64,000 nucleotides of DNA from the NCBI RefSeq assembly GCF_001425785.1, contig NZ_LMDI01000015.1:1421-65420 (forward strand), read 5' to 3'. A model generated the notes under the pieces. The model did no database searches. It saw nothing but the letters and a program-made list of their open reading frames with translations, and had not been told where the DNA came from. Made by a program: the position numbers and the translations under genes. This stretch comes from Rhizobacter sp. Root1221 (GTDB taxonomy: Bacteria; Pseudomonadota; Gammaproteobacteria; Burkholderiales; Burkholderiaceae_C). Each line of letters opens with the position of its first letter. The first letter of the stretch is position 1. Below, one piece after another: positions 44,883-55,552 of the stretch.

Positions 44883-45848
44883 TCAGCCGTTGCGCTCGCG
44901 CTGGCGGTACATCGCCTCGATGACGGCGTGCCGCGTCCAGAATGCTTCGGGCACCTGGCCGCGCAGGCGGTCCTCGAGGATGTCGGCGTGGGTGTGCCAT
45001 CCGCCGCTGACGCTGCGCAGTTCGGCCGAGTCGGCGAGCCGGGTGTGCGTGAGCACGAGCCGCACCAGGTTGCCCTGGGGCACGAGTTCGAACATCACCT
45101 CCGACGCGGCCGGGCCCGGTCCCCAGGTGAACCCCAGCCGGTGCAGCGGATCAATCTGCGTGACGGTGCCGCGCAGCACGTGGCCGGCCTCCATCGCCCG
45201 GTAAGCCTCGGGCGTGGGTACCTTGACGGGAGAGAGGTCGGCATGCCGGAAGTGCAACTCCACCGCACCACCGAGCCGCAGTTCCATCGGGCCACCCGCG
45301 AGCCAGAGCGCGCGTTTGTCGGGGTCGGTCAGGAATTCCCAAACCCGTTCGGCGGGGCCGGGCAGCAGGCGCTCCATGCGCACGGTGCTGGCGGAAACCG
45401 GGTGGACATGCCCATCCACGGGATGCAGTTCACGGTCGAGCGTGGACAGCATGAAGTCCCAGCCGGCCCGTGTGCGCTGGGCGAAGTCGGCCCATTCGGC
45501 CGGGATCTCGTGCAAGAGGGTCAGCTCGCAACCACCCGGTGAATCGGCGACGGTGACGGTGACCCGCGACGATGCGGTGCCAGCCACGCCCCAGGTGAAC
45601 ACGAGGCGGCCGGGCCGCACGATCTCCAGGTATTCGCCGACATGGTCGAGCACCTGGCCCTGCCGCTCCACCTCGAATGAGAACCGGCCGCCCACGCGCG
45701 GGTCGAGGGTGAGGTGGCAGATGCGTTCGTCGCGCACCCCCGGGCCGAACATCCAGCGGCCGATCCAGGCCGGGTCGAGCCACGCGTCGAACACCCGGTC
45801 GGCGGGCACATCGAATCGGTGGGTCACGGTGACGGTGGTGTCGGTCAT
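44883..45848 (-). CDS. Fused double SRPBCC (AHSA1-like) protein
   Basis: 321 residues made of two START/AHSA1-like domains. The first (about 1-140) has VTHRFDVPADRVFDAWLDP, GGRFSFEVERQGQ, GEYLEIVRPGRLVFTWG and ELTLLHEIPAEW. The second (about 155-300) has MERLLPGPAERVWEFLTDPDKRALWLAGG, LRGTVTQIDPLHRLGFTWG, VRLVLTHTRL. Each forms a hydrophobic ligand cavity in this family. Single-domain versions are common; the tandem form is less so. Function unknown. It is cytosolic (no signal). The gene is divergent from the M16 peptidase, 129 bp away. Confidence 0.88.
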   Translation of the reverse strand: MTDTTVTVTHRFDVPADRVFDAWLDPAWIGRWMFGPGVRDERICHLTLDPRVGGRFSFEVERQGQVLDHVGEYLEIVRPGRLVFTWGVAGTASSRVTVTVADSPGGCELTLLHEIPAEWADFAQRTRAGWDFMLSTLDRELHPVDGHVHPVSASTVRMERLLPGPAERVWEFLTDPDKRALWLAGGPMELRLGGAVELHFRHADLSPVKVPTPEAYRAMEAGHVLRGTVTQIDPLHRLGFTWGPGPAASEVMFELVPQGNLVRLVLTHTRLADSAELRSVSGGWHTHADILEDRLRGQVPEAFWTRHAVIEAMYRQRERNG

Positions 45849-45977
45849 CGCGGGGTCTCCTGGCGGCGGCGCCGGTGGCCCAGGATGAAAGGTCCTGGTT
45901 TTGCTGTCAATGCGGAACTGTCCGGCCCGGCGCGCGCTCTACACTGCCTCTTTCGTTCCCGGAGCCTGTCCTTGCCC

Positions 45978-48698
45978 ATGCTGCACCGAATCCTGAGCGT
46001 TGCCGTCGGCGTGTCTGCCGCATTGTTCGTCCAAGCGAGTACCGCCCAGGCCGCCCCGCCCGGGGTCACGAAGGTGCAGGCGGTGGAGGGCATCACCGAG
46101 TACCGGCTGGCCAACGGCCTGCAGGTGCTGCTGATCCCCGACGCCTCCAAGCCCACCACCACCGTCAACATGACGTACCACGTGGGCTCGCGCCAGGAGA
46201 ACTACGGCGAAACCGGCATGGCCCACCTGCTGGAGCACCTGCTGTTCAAGGGTTCCAAGAAGCACCCCACGGTGTGGTCCGAGTTCACGAAGCGCGGCCT
46301 GGCCGCCAACGGCAGCACGTGGTTCGACCGCACGAACTACTTCGCCAGCTTTGCCAGCAACGAGGACAACCTGCGCTGGTACCTCGGCTGGCAGGCCGAC
46401 GCCATGGTCAACAGCTTCATCGCCCGCAAGGACCTCGACACCGAGATGACCGTGGTGCGCAACGAGATGGAGATGGGCGAGAACAACCCGCAGCGCATCC
46501 TGTTCGAGAAGACGCTCGCCACCATGTTCCAGTGGCACAACTACGGCAAGAACACCATCGGCGCGCGCACCGACGTCGAAAACGTCGACATCCCGCGCCT
46601 GCAGGCCTTCTACCGCACGTACTACCAGCCCGACAACGCCACGCTGATCGTCTCGGGCAAGTTCGAACCGGCCAAGGTACTCGGCTGGATCGCTGCCGAC
46701 TTCGCGCGCGTTCCCAAACCGTCGCGCAAGCTGCCCATGCAGTACACGCTGGACCCGGTGCAGGACGGCGAACGCAGCATCACGCTGCACCGCGTGGGCG
46801 GTGTGCCGCTCATCAACGCGGCCTACCACGTGCCCCCAGGCGCGAGCCGCGACTACGCGGCCATCGAACTCATCAACCTCGTGATGGGCGACACCCCGTC
46901 CGGCCGGCTGCACAAGCGGCTCACCGAGCAGCAGCTCGCTGCCGCCACCTACGCCTTCGCGGAGGGCCTCGCGGAACCGGGCTTCACGCTGTTCGGCGCG
47001 CAGCTCGCCCCTGGGCAGGACGTGGACAAGGCCCGCGCGGCGCTGATCGCCACCGTCGAGTCGGTGGTCACCGAACCCATCACCGACGAAGAGTTCAAGC
47101 GCGCCCAGGCCAAGTGGCTCAAGGACTGGGAGCAGGCCTTCACCAACCCGGAAACCGTGGGCGTGTCGCTCAGCGAGTCGGTGGCCCAGGGCGACTGGCG
47201 CCTCTTTTTCCTCACCCGTGACCGCGTGCAGGCCCTGACGCTGGCCGACGTGCAGCGCGTGGCGGCCGAGCGGCTGCTGCCCAGCAACCGCACGCTGGGT
47301 GTCTATGTGCCCACCGAAAAGCCGGCCCGCGCGCCGTTGCCGGCCCGCGTGGACATGGCGGCCGAACTGAAGGCGTTCAAGCCGCAGGCCGCCGCGGCCT
47401 CCGTGGAGGCGTTCGAGGCCACGCCGGCCAACATCGACCGCCGCACCGAACGGTTCGACGTCGGCGGCCTGAAGGTGGCCGTGCTGCCGAAGGGCGCCCG
47501 AGGTGGCGCCGTGCGCGCCACGATGACCCTGCACTTCGGCAACGAAAAGACGCTCTTCGGGCAGAACGACGTGCCCGCCGCCGTGGCCGCGTTGCTCGAC
47601 AAAGGCACCACCACGCTGTCCCGCCAGCAGGTGCAGGACCGCCTGGACGCGCTGAAGACCGAACTCGCGATCGGTGGCGACGACGGCACCGTGTCGGTCT
47701 CGCTGCAGACGCGGCGCGAGCACCTTGCCGACGCGGTGCTGCTGGTCGCGGACCTGCTGCGCAACCCGGTGTTTCCGGCCGATGCCGCCGAAGAGCTGCG
47801 CCGCCAGTCGCTGTCGGGCATCGAGCAGCAGCGCCGTGAGCCGGGCGCGCTGGCCTCCAACACGCTGGCGCGCCACGGCAATCCGTACCCGCGCGGTGAT
47901 GTGCGCCACGCGCGCACGTTCGACGAAATGGAGCAGGACGTGCGTGGCATCACGCTCGAGAACGTCAAGGCGTTCCACAAGCGCTTCTACGGGCTGTCGC
48001 GCGCCGAGTTCGGCGCGGCGGGAGACGTCGACGTGCCGGCCCTGAAGGCCGCGTTGCAACAGGGCTTTGGCGACTGGCAGGGTGGTGAGCCCTACACCCG
48101 CGTCCCGGACCCCATCGTGCCGGTCAAGCCGGAACGCTTCATGCTGTCCACCCCCGACAAGCAGAACGCCAACTTCCTGGCACGCCTCGACGTGCCGCTG
48201 GCCGACACCGACGCCGACTACCCGGCGCTGATGATGGCCAACTACCTGCTGGGCGCCGGCGGCAGCTCGCGGCTCTGGAAGCGCATCCGCGAGACCGAGG
48301 GCCTGTCGTACGACGTGCGCACCGGCGTCAGCTGGAACAGCCAGGAGCCGCATTCGTCGTGGACGGGCAGCGCCATCTTCGCGCCGCAGAACCGCGCCAA
48401 GGTGGAAGCCTCGTTCAACGACGAGCTGGCCAAGGCCTTGAAGTCGGGTTTCACGGCGCAGGAACTGGCCGAAGGCAAGAACGGCCTGCTGTCCTTCCGC
48501 CGCCTGTCGCGCGCGCAGGACGGCGTACTCGCGTCGGCGCTCGCCAACAACCTGCACCTCGGCCGCACGTTCGCGGTGTCGGCCAAGGTGGACGACGCAC
48601 TGTCGAAGCTGACGGTGGAGCAGGTCAACGAGGCCCTGCGCCGCTACGTGAAGCCGTCCGACCTGGTGGTGGTGTTCGCCGGCGACTTCAAGCCTTGA
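45978..48698 (+). CDS. M16-family zinc metallopeptidase, exported, two-halved
   Basis: 906 residues from ATG 45978 with a signal peptide (LSVAVGVSAALFVQASTAQA). The N-terminal half has the inverted zinc motif HLLEH (H83, E86, H87) and the third ligand E163 in VVRNEMEMGE. The C-terminal half is the non-catalytic M16 partner (LLGAGGSSRLWKRIRETEGLSYDV). Both halves on one chain resemble periplasmic pitrilysin-like enzymes. Likely degrades peptides in the periplasm. It overlaps the convergent GNAT gene by 11 bp. Confidence 0.94.
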   Translation: MLHRILSVAVGVSAALFVQASTAQAAPPGVTKVQAVEGITEYRLANGLQVLLIPDASKPTTTVNMTYHVGSRQENYGETGMAHLLEHLLFKGSKKHPTVWSEFTKRGLAANGSTWFDRTNYFASFASNEDNLRWYLGWQADAMVNSFIARKDLDTEMTVVRNEMEMGENNPQRILFEKTLATMFQWHNYGKNTIGARTDVENVDIPRLQAFYRTYYQPDNATLIVSGKFEPAKVLGWIAADFARVPKPSRKLPMQYTLDPVQDGERSITLHRVGGVPLINAAYHVPPGASRDYAAIELINLVMGDTPSGRLHKRLTEQQLAAATYAFAEGLAEPGFTLFGAQLAPGQDVDKARAALIATVESVVTEPITDEEFKRAQAKWLKDWEQAFTNPETVGVSLSESVAQGDWRLFFLTRDRVQALTLADVQRVAAERLLPSNRTLGVYVPTEKPARAPLPARVDMAAELKAFKPQAAAASVEAFEATPANIDRRTERFDVGGLKVAVLPKGARGGAVRATMTLHFGNEKTLFGQNDVPAAVAALLDKGTTTLSRQQVQDRLDALKTELAIGGDDGTVSVSLQTRREHLADAVLLVADLLRNPVFPADAAEELRRQSLSGIEQQRREPGALASNTLARHGNPYPRGDVRHARTFDEMEQDVRGITLENVKAFHKRFYGLSRAEFGAAGDVDVPALKAALQQGFGDWQGGEPYTRVPDPIVPVKPERFMLSTPDKQNANFLARLDVPLADTDADYPALMMANYLLGAGGSSRLWKRIRETEGLSYDVRTGVSWNSQEPHSSWTGSAIFAPQNRAKVEASFNDELAKALKSGFTAQELAEGKNGLLSFRRLSRAQDGVLASALANNLHLGRTFAVSAKVDDALSKLTVEQVNEALRRYVKPSDLVVVFAGDFKP

Positions 48699-49857
48699 AC
48701 GGCCGGCGCTCGCCCAGCTCCTCGAGGTAGTTCGCCACCCCTTCGCCCTCGCGGGCGAGGTGGTCGGCCACCGCCTCCGAAAACTGCGGGTGTGCCAGCC
48801 AGTGGGCCGACCAGGTCTGCACCGGCAGCAGCCCGCGGGCCATCTTGTGTTCCCCCTGGGCGCCGCCCTCGAACCGGCGGTAGCCCTGCGCGATGCACCA
48901 GGCGAGAGGCTGGTAGTAGCACGCCTCGAAGTGCAGGTTGGGCACGTGTTCCACGGCGCCCCAGTAGCGGCCGAAGGCATTGCGGCGGTCCGGGTCGATG
49001 GCGATCAACGACGCGGCCACGCGTTGCTCACCGCGCCACGCCACGAACAGCAGCCAGTGCCGTGCCATCGTGCGCTGCATGCGCTCGAAGAAGTCGCGCG
49101 TGAGGTACGGCGTGGAGCGATGCTCCTGGTAGGTCTGGCCGTAGCAGCGGTGGAAGAAGTCCCACAGGTCCGGGGTAATCGCGTCGCCCTCGTGCGAGGT
49201 GAATGTGACACCCGCTTCCTGCACGCGGCGGCGTTCTTGCTGGATCTTCTTGCGCTTGTCGCGGTTCAGGTCGGCGAGGAAGTCGGCGAAGTCGGCGTAG
49301 GGTTCGGGCTCGCGCTGGGTCCAGTGGAACTGCACGGTGCTGCGCATCAGCCAGCCCGCGGCCCGCGCGGCGGCCTGGTCGGCCTCGTCCAGGAACAGCA
49401 CGTGGGCAGACGACAGCCCGGCCTGGGTGGCGAACTGGGTCATGCCTTCGAGGAGTGCAATGCGCGAGGCCTGGTCGCGGGCCAGCAGGCGCGGCCCGGG
49501 CACCGGCGTGAACGGCACGGCCGACAGCAGCTTCGGGTAGTAGCGCAGGCCGTGGCGGTGGTAGGCGTCGGCCCAGGCCCAGTCGAACACGTACTCGCCG
49601 TACGAGTGGTCCTTGACGTACAGGGGGCACGCGGCCACCAGTTCGCCGCCCGCCGACACGGTCAGGAAGCTCGGTGACCAGCCCGTATCCTCGGTGGCGC
49701 TGCCCGACGCGGTGGCGGCGAGCAGGTAGGCGTGGCGGGTGAAGGGGCCCGCCGACGGCTGGGCGTCATGCAGGCGGTCCCACGCGTCGGCGTCGATGTC
49801 CGCCGGGCTGCCGACTACCCGGATGACATAATCGTCCGAGCCGTTTTTTCGATCCAT
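48688..49857 (-). CDS. GNAT-family/DUF482 N-acyltransferase-like protein
   Basis: 389 residues of the PF04339-type family (peptidogalycan/FemAB-like GNAT fold). Signature segments: PFTRHAYLLAATASGSA, YGEYVFDWAWADAYHRHGLRYYPKLLSAVPFTPVPGPRLL, LNRDKRKKIQQERRRV, and HFEACYYQPLAWCIAQGYRRFEGGAQGEHKMARG. Substrate unknown. The start codon abuts that of nadE with no base between them. Confidence 0.9.
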   Translation of the reverse strand: MDRKNGSDDYVIRVVGSPADIDADAWDRLHDAQPSAGPFTRHAYLLAATASGSATEDTGWSPSFLTVSAGGELVAACPLYVKDHSYGEYVFDWAWADAYHRHGLRYYPKLLSAVPFTPVPGPRLLARDQASRIALLEGMTQFATQAGLSSAHVLFLDEADQAAARAAGWLMRSTVQFHWTQREPEPYADFADFLADLNRDKRKKIQQERRRVQEAGVTFTSHEGDAITPDLWDFFHRCYGQTYQEHRSTPYLTRDFFERMQRTMARHWLLFVAWRGEQRVAASLIAIDPDRRNAFGRYWGAVEHVPNLHFEACYYQPLAWCIAQGYRRFEGGAQGEHKMARGLLPVQTWSAHWLAHPQFSEAVADHLAREGEGVANYLEELGERRPFKA

Positions 49858-51904
<2,047 letters not shown>

Positions 51905-51958
51905 TCCTTCTCTTTCCTGATCCCTGTTCCTGTTCCTGATCCTGTTGAATCTCCATCG

Positions 51959-51984
51959 GGCCCGCCACGTGCGGGCCTTTTTTT
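51959..51984 (+). terminator. Rho-independent terminator of glnB
   Basis: GGCCCGC (51959-51965), loop CACGT, GCGGGCC (51971-51977), then seven T. Upstream, 51917-51947 holds an imperfect run of CCTG(T/A)T units. Confidence 0.88.
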
Positions 51985-51999
51985 GGGGGGGCGCCAGGG

Positions 52000-52578
52000 T
52001 CAGATCAGCCGGTAGTCATCCGGAGCGGGGGACTGCCCGGCCTGGTGCGCCAGCCGGCGCAGCAGTTCCGCGGGGTCGGTGCCCACCTGGAGCAGCCGGT
52101 GCTGGGCGGTGCCCACGAAACCGCTGTCGACCGAGTTGCCGAGAAATGCGAGCAGCGGGTCGTAGTAGCCCGCCACGTTCAGCAGGCCCACCGGCTTGTC
52201 GTGGTAACCGAGCTGCCGCCAGGTCCACACTTCGAACAGTTCCTCGAACGTGCCGATGCCGCCGGGAAGCGCCACGAAGGCGTCCGCCCGCTCGGCCATC
52301 ATCGTCTTGCGCTGGTGCATGGTTTCGACGACATGCAGCTCGGTGAGCCGGGGATGCCCCAGCTCGCGCACCATCAGCGTCTGGGGAATCACCCCCACCA
52401 CCGGCGCACCCGCGGCCAGCGCGGCGTCGGCCACGATGCCCATCAGGCCCGCGCGCCCGCCGCCGTACACCAGTTGCCAGCCCTGCTGGCCGATGAGGGA
52501 GCCCACGGCGCGTGCCGCTTCCGCGAATGCGGGGTCGGTGCCGGGGCTCGAGCCGCAGTAGACGCACAAGGTGGGCAT
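52000..52578 (-). CDS. LOG-family (TIGR00730) nucleotide 5'-monophosphate phosphoribohydrolase
   Basis: 192 residues. Rossmann-like fold with the family signature [16 protein letters not shown] and [19 protein letters not shown] proteins release free cytokinin-like bases or act on nucleotide monophosphates. The N-terminus [18 protein letters not shown] is typical. It lies 13 bp after dgkA on the same strand and is the last gene of the six-gene sigma-factor operon. Confidence 0.93.
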   Translation of the reverse strand: MPTLCVYCGSSPGTDPAFAEAARAVGSLIGQQGWQLVYGGGRAGLMGIVADAALAAGAPVVGVIPQTLMVRELGHPRLTELHVVETMHQRKTMMAERADAFVALPGGIGTFEELFEVWTWRQLGYHDKPVGLLNVAGYYDPLLAFLGNSVDSGFVGTAQHRLLQVGTDPAELLRRLAHQAGQSPAPDDYRLI

Positions 52579-52591
52579 GGGGTCTTCTCCC

Positions 52592-52972
52592 TCAGGCGAA
52601 AAAACGTTGCCAGGCGATGGTGAGCCAGGTGGCGCTGGCCAGCATCACCGACAGGAACACGGCGGCGCTGGCCTGGTCCTTGGCCCGTTTCGAGAGTTCG
52701 TGGCGGTCGAACGAGATGCGGTCGATGGCGGCCTCGATGCCCGAGTTCAGCAGCTCGACGATCATCACGAAACCCACCGAACCCACCAGCAGCAGGGTTT
52801 CGAGCCAGGTGCGGCCGAGCCAGAAGGCCGTGGGCACGAGCACCACGGCGGCCCAGGTTTCCTGGCGGAAGGCGCTTTCACCCCGGTAGGCGGAGGCGAG
52901 CCCCTCGAAGGAGTAGCCGATGGCGCGGACGACACGGTCGAGGCCGATGCGCCCCTTGTATGGATTGGTCAT
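52592..52972 (-). CDS. dgkA: Diacylglycerol kinase (DgkA)
   Basis: 126 residues, three membrane segments. Active-site segments: [27 protein letters not shown] and [17 protein letters not shown]. It phosphorylates diacylglycerol in the inner membrane, recycling lipid released by membrane-derived glucan or LPS modification. It lies between the RDD gene (27 bp) and the LOG gene. Confidence 0.95.
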   Translation of the reverse strand: MTNPYKGRIGLDRVVRAIGYSFEGLASAYRGESAFRQETWAAVVLVPTAFWLGRTWLETLLLVGSVGFVMIVELLNSGIEAAIDRISFDRHELSKRAKDQASAAVFLSVMLASATWLTIAWQRFFA

Positions 52973-52999
52973 GGGCGGCGATTGTGCCTTGGGCCTGCG

Positions 53000-53527
53000 T
53001 CAGCGCGTTGACGGGCGGCGCTCGTGCTGGACGTCGATGAGGCGGGTGCCACAGAGTGCGTCGTGGAGGAACTGGCGGTCGGGGCGCAGCAGCGCGAGCA
53101 AGCCGTAGGCCACGACGTTCACTCCGGCTGCATAGAGCGCCTGCTCCCGGCTCCAGCCCACGGCCCAGGCGGCCATCACGCCTGGCGCGAACCACAGGTA
53201 GGCCGCGGCATAGCGGGCGGCGGCGCGCTGCAGCGTGAGGGGCGAGCCGCTGGCCGTCACGAGCCGGATGTGCCAGGTCTGCATGGGCAGGGTCTGGCCC
53301 CGGCGGGTCCAGAACCAGGTGAAGTACGCACCGAAGATCAAGAACGCGGCGATGCGGGCGGCGGTGTCCTGCTGGTGGCCGGTGATCGCGATGAACAAGG
53401 CCCCGACGGCACCGGACACCAGCGCCACGCCGAACAGCACCACCACCTCGTACAGCAGCGAGGCGAAGCGGCGGCGCAGGCTGGGTGTCGTGGTGGAAGC
53501 GGCCCCGGCGGTCAGCGTGGCCGTCAT
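53000..53527 (-). CDS. RDD family membrane protein
   Basis: 175 residues from ATG 53527. After a Thr/Ala-rich start comes LRRRFASLLYEVVVLFGVALVSGAVGALF with the R-D-D-type first helix partly altered (YEVVV where D is usual), then IAAFLIFGAYFTWFWTRRGQTLPMQTWHIRLV, typical of RDD proteins. The C-terminal part has two more hydrophobic segments and RQFLHDALCGTRLI. Function of the family is largely unknown (ion transport has been proposed for some). Its ATG overlaps the stop of the DUF3106 gene. Confidence 0.88.
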   Translation of the reverse strand: MTATLTAGAASTTTPSLRRRFASLLYEVVVLFGVALVSGAVGALFIAITGHQQDTAARIAAFLIFGAYFTWFWTRRGQTLPMQTWHIRLVTASGSPLTLQRAAARYAAAYLWFAPGVMAAWAVGWSREQALYAAGVNVVAYGLLALLRPDRQFLHDALCGTRLIDVQHERRPSTR

Positions 53528-54270
53528 GGCCGGGCCACGACCAGGGGCGCCGAGGCGGCGGTGGCCGAGCCGGTGGCAGCCCCTTGGGCGCCGCGCTTGG
53601 GCAGCAGGGTCTTGCTGTCGACGAACGACGCGCCGGTGGCGATCTTGGGCAGGCCGGGCTGCTGGTGCGCTGGCGGGGTGGGGCGCTTGGTCACGAGGTT
53701 CGTGGTGGCCCCGGGCTGGGCCTGGGCGATGGACGGGGCGATGGCGTTCGGCCGGGCCACGGCGTTGTTGGGCACGAGCGTGGACTTGGTGGGCGGCTCC
53801 TCCCGGCGGACACGGCGCTCGGGCGGGGCGGGCGTGGCCCGTTCGGCCAGCTGGCGCTGCTGTTCGGGGGGCAGCGACTTGTAGGCCTCCCAGCGGGCCT
53901 TGCGGTCCTCGGCGGGCACCTGCTGGGCTTCCTTGTAGTTCAGGCGGGCCTGCCCGCGCTCGCGCGGGCTCAGGTTGGCCCATTCGGTCATGCGGGCCTG
54001 GACGCGTTCACGCTCCTCGGGGTGCATGGCCGGCAGGCGGTCGGCGACCTCGATCCACTTGACCTTGCGGTTGGCCTCGATGGTGTGCCATTCCTGCTGC
54101 AGCGGGCGCAGCGCGTTCTGCTGCGCCGTGCTGAGCGACGCCCAGGAACGACCCTCGCCCGCCTGTGCGGCCGCACGCGGCGACGCTGGCTGCGCATGCG
54201 CCGCGAACCCGGCGATGCCGGCCAGGGCACACACCACGCACCACGAAGCGATGGAACGGGAGAAGGGCAC
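53524..54270 (-). CDS. DUF3106 domain protein, exported
   Basis: 248 residues with a signal peptide (MPFSRSIASWCVVCALAGIAGFAAHAQ). The middle (about 40-145) has the DUF3106 pattern of short helices with W/L/R repeats: WASLSTAQQNALRPLQQEWH, RKVKWIEVADRLPAMHPEERERVQARMTEWANLSPRERGQAR, and LPPEQQRQLAE. The rest is Pro/Ala-rich and disordered. The helices resemble periplasmic CpxP/Spy-like stress-sensor folds, which is my inference. Part of the sigma-factor operon. Confidence 0.85.
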   Translation of the reverse strand: MPFSRSIASWCVVCALAGIAGFAAHAQPASPRAAAQAGEGRSWASLSTAQQNALRPLQQEWHTIEANRKVKWIEVADRLPAMHPEERERVQARMTEWANLSPRERGQARLNYKEAQQVPAEDRKARWEAYKSLPPEQQRQLAERATPAPPERRVRREEPPTKSTLVPNNAVARPNAIAPSIAQAQPGATTNLVTKRPTPPAHQQPGLPKIATGASFVDSKTLLPKRGAQGAATGSATAASAPLVVARP

Positions 54271-54283
54271 GGTTCGGATCCGA

Positions 54284-54733
54284 TCAGTCCTGGGGCGATT
54301 TCAAGAATTCCACGAAGCCGGGGTCGCTGTAGGCGGACGGGGGGAGGTCGTCGGAGAGCAGCGAGGCGTCGATTTCGGCCGCGGCGGACACCTGGTTGCT
54401 GCCGTGCCAGTCCTGGATCAGCATCAACCCGGCCACCAGCGCCACGAGGGGCAGCAGCGCGCCGAGCTTCAGCCACCAGCCGGAGCCGCCGTCGGACGGG
54501 GCGCCCGGCCAGGTGAGCGTGGCCCCGGCGCGGGAGGCCGCCACTTGCGGGGCTACCTCGGTGCGCACCGCGCGGGCGCGCTGGATGGCCTGCTCGCGGG
54601 CGACGCGGAGGCGCTCGGTGATGTCCTGGGGCAGGGCCTCGGCGCGGGCGGTCAGGTGCGCCGTCGCGCGCAGCGCGAAGCGGGCCTCCAGGGCCTCGGT
54701 GTTGGGTGTGGCGCCCGGCCGTTGCGAATTCAT
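54284..54733 (-). CDS. DUF3619 single-pass membrane protein, candidate anti-sigma factor
   Basis: 149 residues. A charged helical N-terminus (FALRATAHLTARAEALPQDITERLRVAREQAIQRARA) comes before one membrane segment (WLKLGALLPLVALVAGLMLI, about residues 86-106) and a short acidic end. Topology (cytosolic helices, one helix, periplasmic tail) and the 4-bp overlap with the sigma-factor gene are typical of anti-sigma factors, though no named anti-sigma domain is evident to me. DUF3619 itself has no known function. Confidence 0.85.
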   Translation of the reverse strand: MNSQRPGATPNTEALEARFALRATAHLTARAEALPQDITERLRVAREQAIQRARAVRTEVAPQVAASRAGATLTWPGAPSDGGSGWWLKLGALLPLVALVAGLMLIQDWHGSNQVSAAAEIDASLLSDDLPPSAYSDPGFVEFLKSPQD

Positions 54734-55296
54734 AGCGTGATCCCCTTGGTCTTCAAGCTCGCTGCCAGTGAATGCACGGCCCGGGAGCAGTGTGTCTTGA
54801 CACTTCCCTCCGAGCAGCCCATCACCGCCGCCGTTTCGGCGACATCGAGTTCCTCCCAGTAACGGAGCAAAAAGGCTTCCCGTTGACGCGTTGGCAAACG
54901 AGACACCTCTCCGTCGATCAAAAGCAGGATCTGAGCCCGTGAAAACGAGTCTGCCGCGCTTTCCGTGGCAGAACTCTCGTCCTGTCCCGCGAGGGTTTCC
55001 AGGAGGTCGTGGTCGCCGTCGTCGCTGGACGATTCGAATTCGGAAAAGTTCCGGAACAGCGCGCCGCGCACCTTCTGGCGGCGGAACCAGTCCATCGTGG
55101 CGTTCGTCAGGATGCGCTGGAACACGAGCGGCAGTTCGGCCGCGGGACGGTCCGCGTATTTCTCCGCGAGCCGGATCATCGAGTCCTGGACGATGTCGAG
55201 GGCGGCATCGTCGTCCCGGACGGCGTACACCGCGCGCTTGAAGGCGCGCCGCTCCACGCTTTTCAGGAAGTCGGACAGTTCTTTGTCGGATGCCAA
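54730..55296 (-). CDS. ECF-type RNA polymerase sigma factor
   Basis: 188 residues starting at TTG 55296; the frame has no ATG, GTG or TTG upstream before TAA at 55342-55344. Region 2 is AFKRAVYAVRDDDAALDIVQDSMIRLAEKY with FQRILTNATMDWFRRQKVRG. An acidic linker follows (EFESSSDDGDHDLLETLAGQDESS), then region 4, LPTRQREAFLLRYWEELDVAETAAVMGCSEGSVKTHCSRAVHSLAASL. It directs polymerase to a dedicated promoter set, not knowable from here. It heads the operon 55296 to 52000. Confidence 0.93.
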   Translation of the reverse strand: MASDKELSDFLKSVERRAFKRAVYAVRDDDAALDIVQDSMIRLAEKYADRPAAELPLVFQRILTNATMDWFRRQKVRGALFRNFSEFESSSDDGDHDLLETLAGQDESSATESAADSFSRAQILLLIDGEVSRLPTRQREAFLLRYWEELDVAETAAVMGCSEGSVKTHCSRAVHSLAASLKTKGITL

Positions 55297-55552
55297 GGAA
55301 TTGCGCCCGGGGAAATCAGGCTTGGTCGAAAATGGGGCGGATTATCGCACCCTGGGTCGCCAATGCCCGACCGTGGCGCTTCGGATCCCCAAACCGATGC
55401 CATAATCCCATCCTTGCACAACAGCTAGATCTCGAATGAGCGACCCGACCCGGGCGCTCGGTTTTGGATTCCGCAGGCACCACACCCGCTCCACAAGAGC
55501 GAGGAGAGGTGCACCGATGGTTTTTCGTCAGAGAAAATCACAAAGGTTCGAA
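55297..55552. promoter_or_regulatory. Divergent promoter region of the sigma operon and ilvBNC
   Basis: 256 bp. GATAAT on the minus strand (55341-55346) is a -10 candidate for the sigma-factor gene, and CATAAT on the plus strand (55401-55406) for ilvB; neither has a convincing -35. A frame opened by ATG 55436 runs without stop into ilvB, adding 39 Arg-rich residues unlike any acetolactate synthase and without a ribosome binding site. I treat it as leader. No branched-chain leader peptide is visible. Confidence 0.45.

Noticed and set aside
45939-48980. A long open frame antisense to the M16 peptidase gene
   Set aside because: Same GC-driven shadow: no recognisable motif, and the plus-strand M16 zinc motifs are intact.
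51917-51947. Imperfect CCTG(T/A)T run between glnB and its terminator as a functional repeat
   Set aside because: Only a few degenerate units in about 30 bp; compatible with chance slippage in non-coding DNA.
55436-55552. A valine/isoleucine leader peptide for ilvB attenuation
   Set aside because: The only short frames there are Arg-rich, lack clusters of Ile, Val or Leu codons, and no terminator precedes ilvB.
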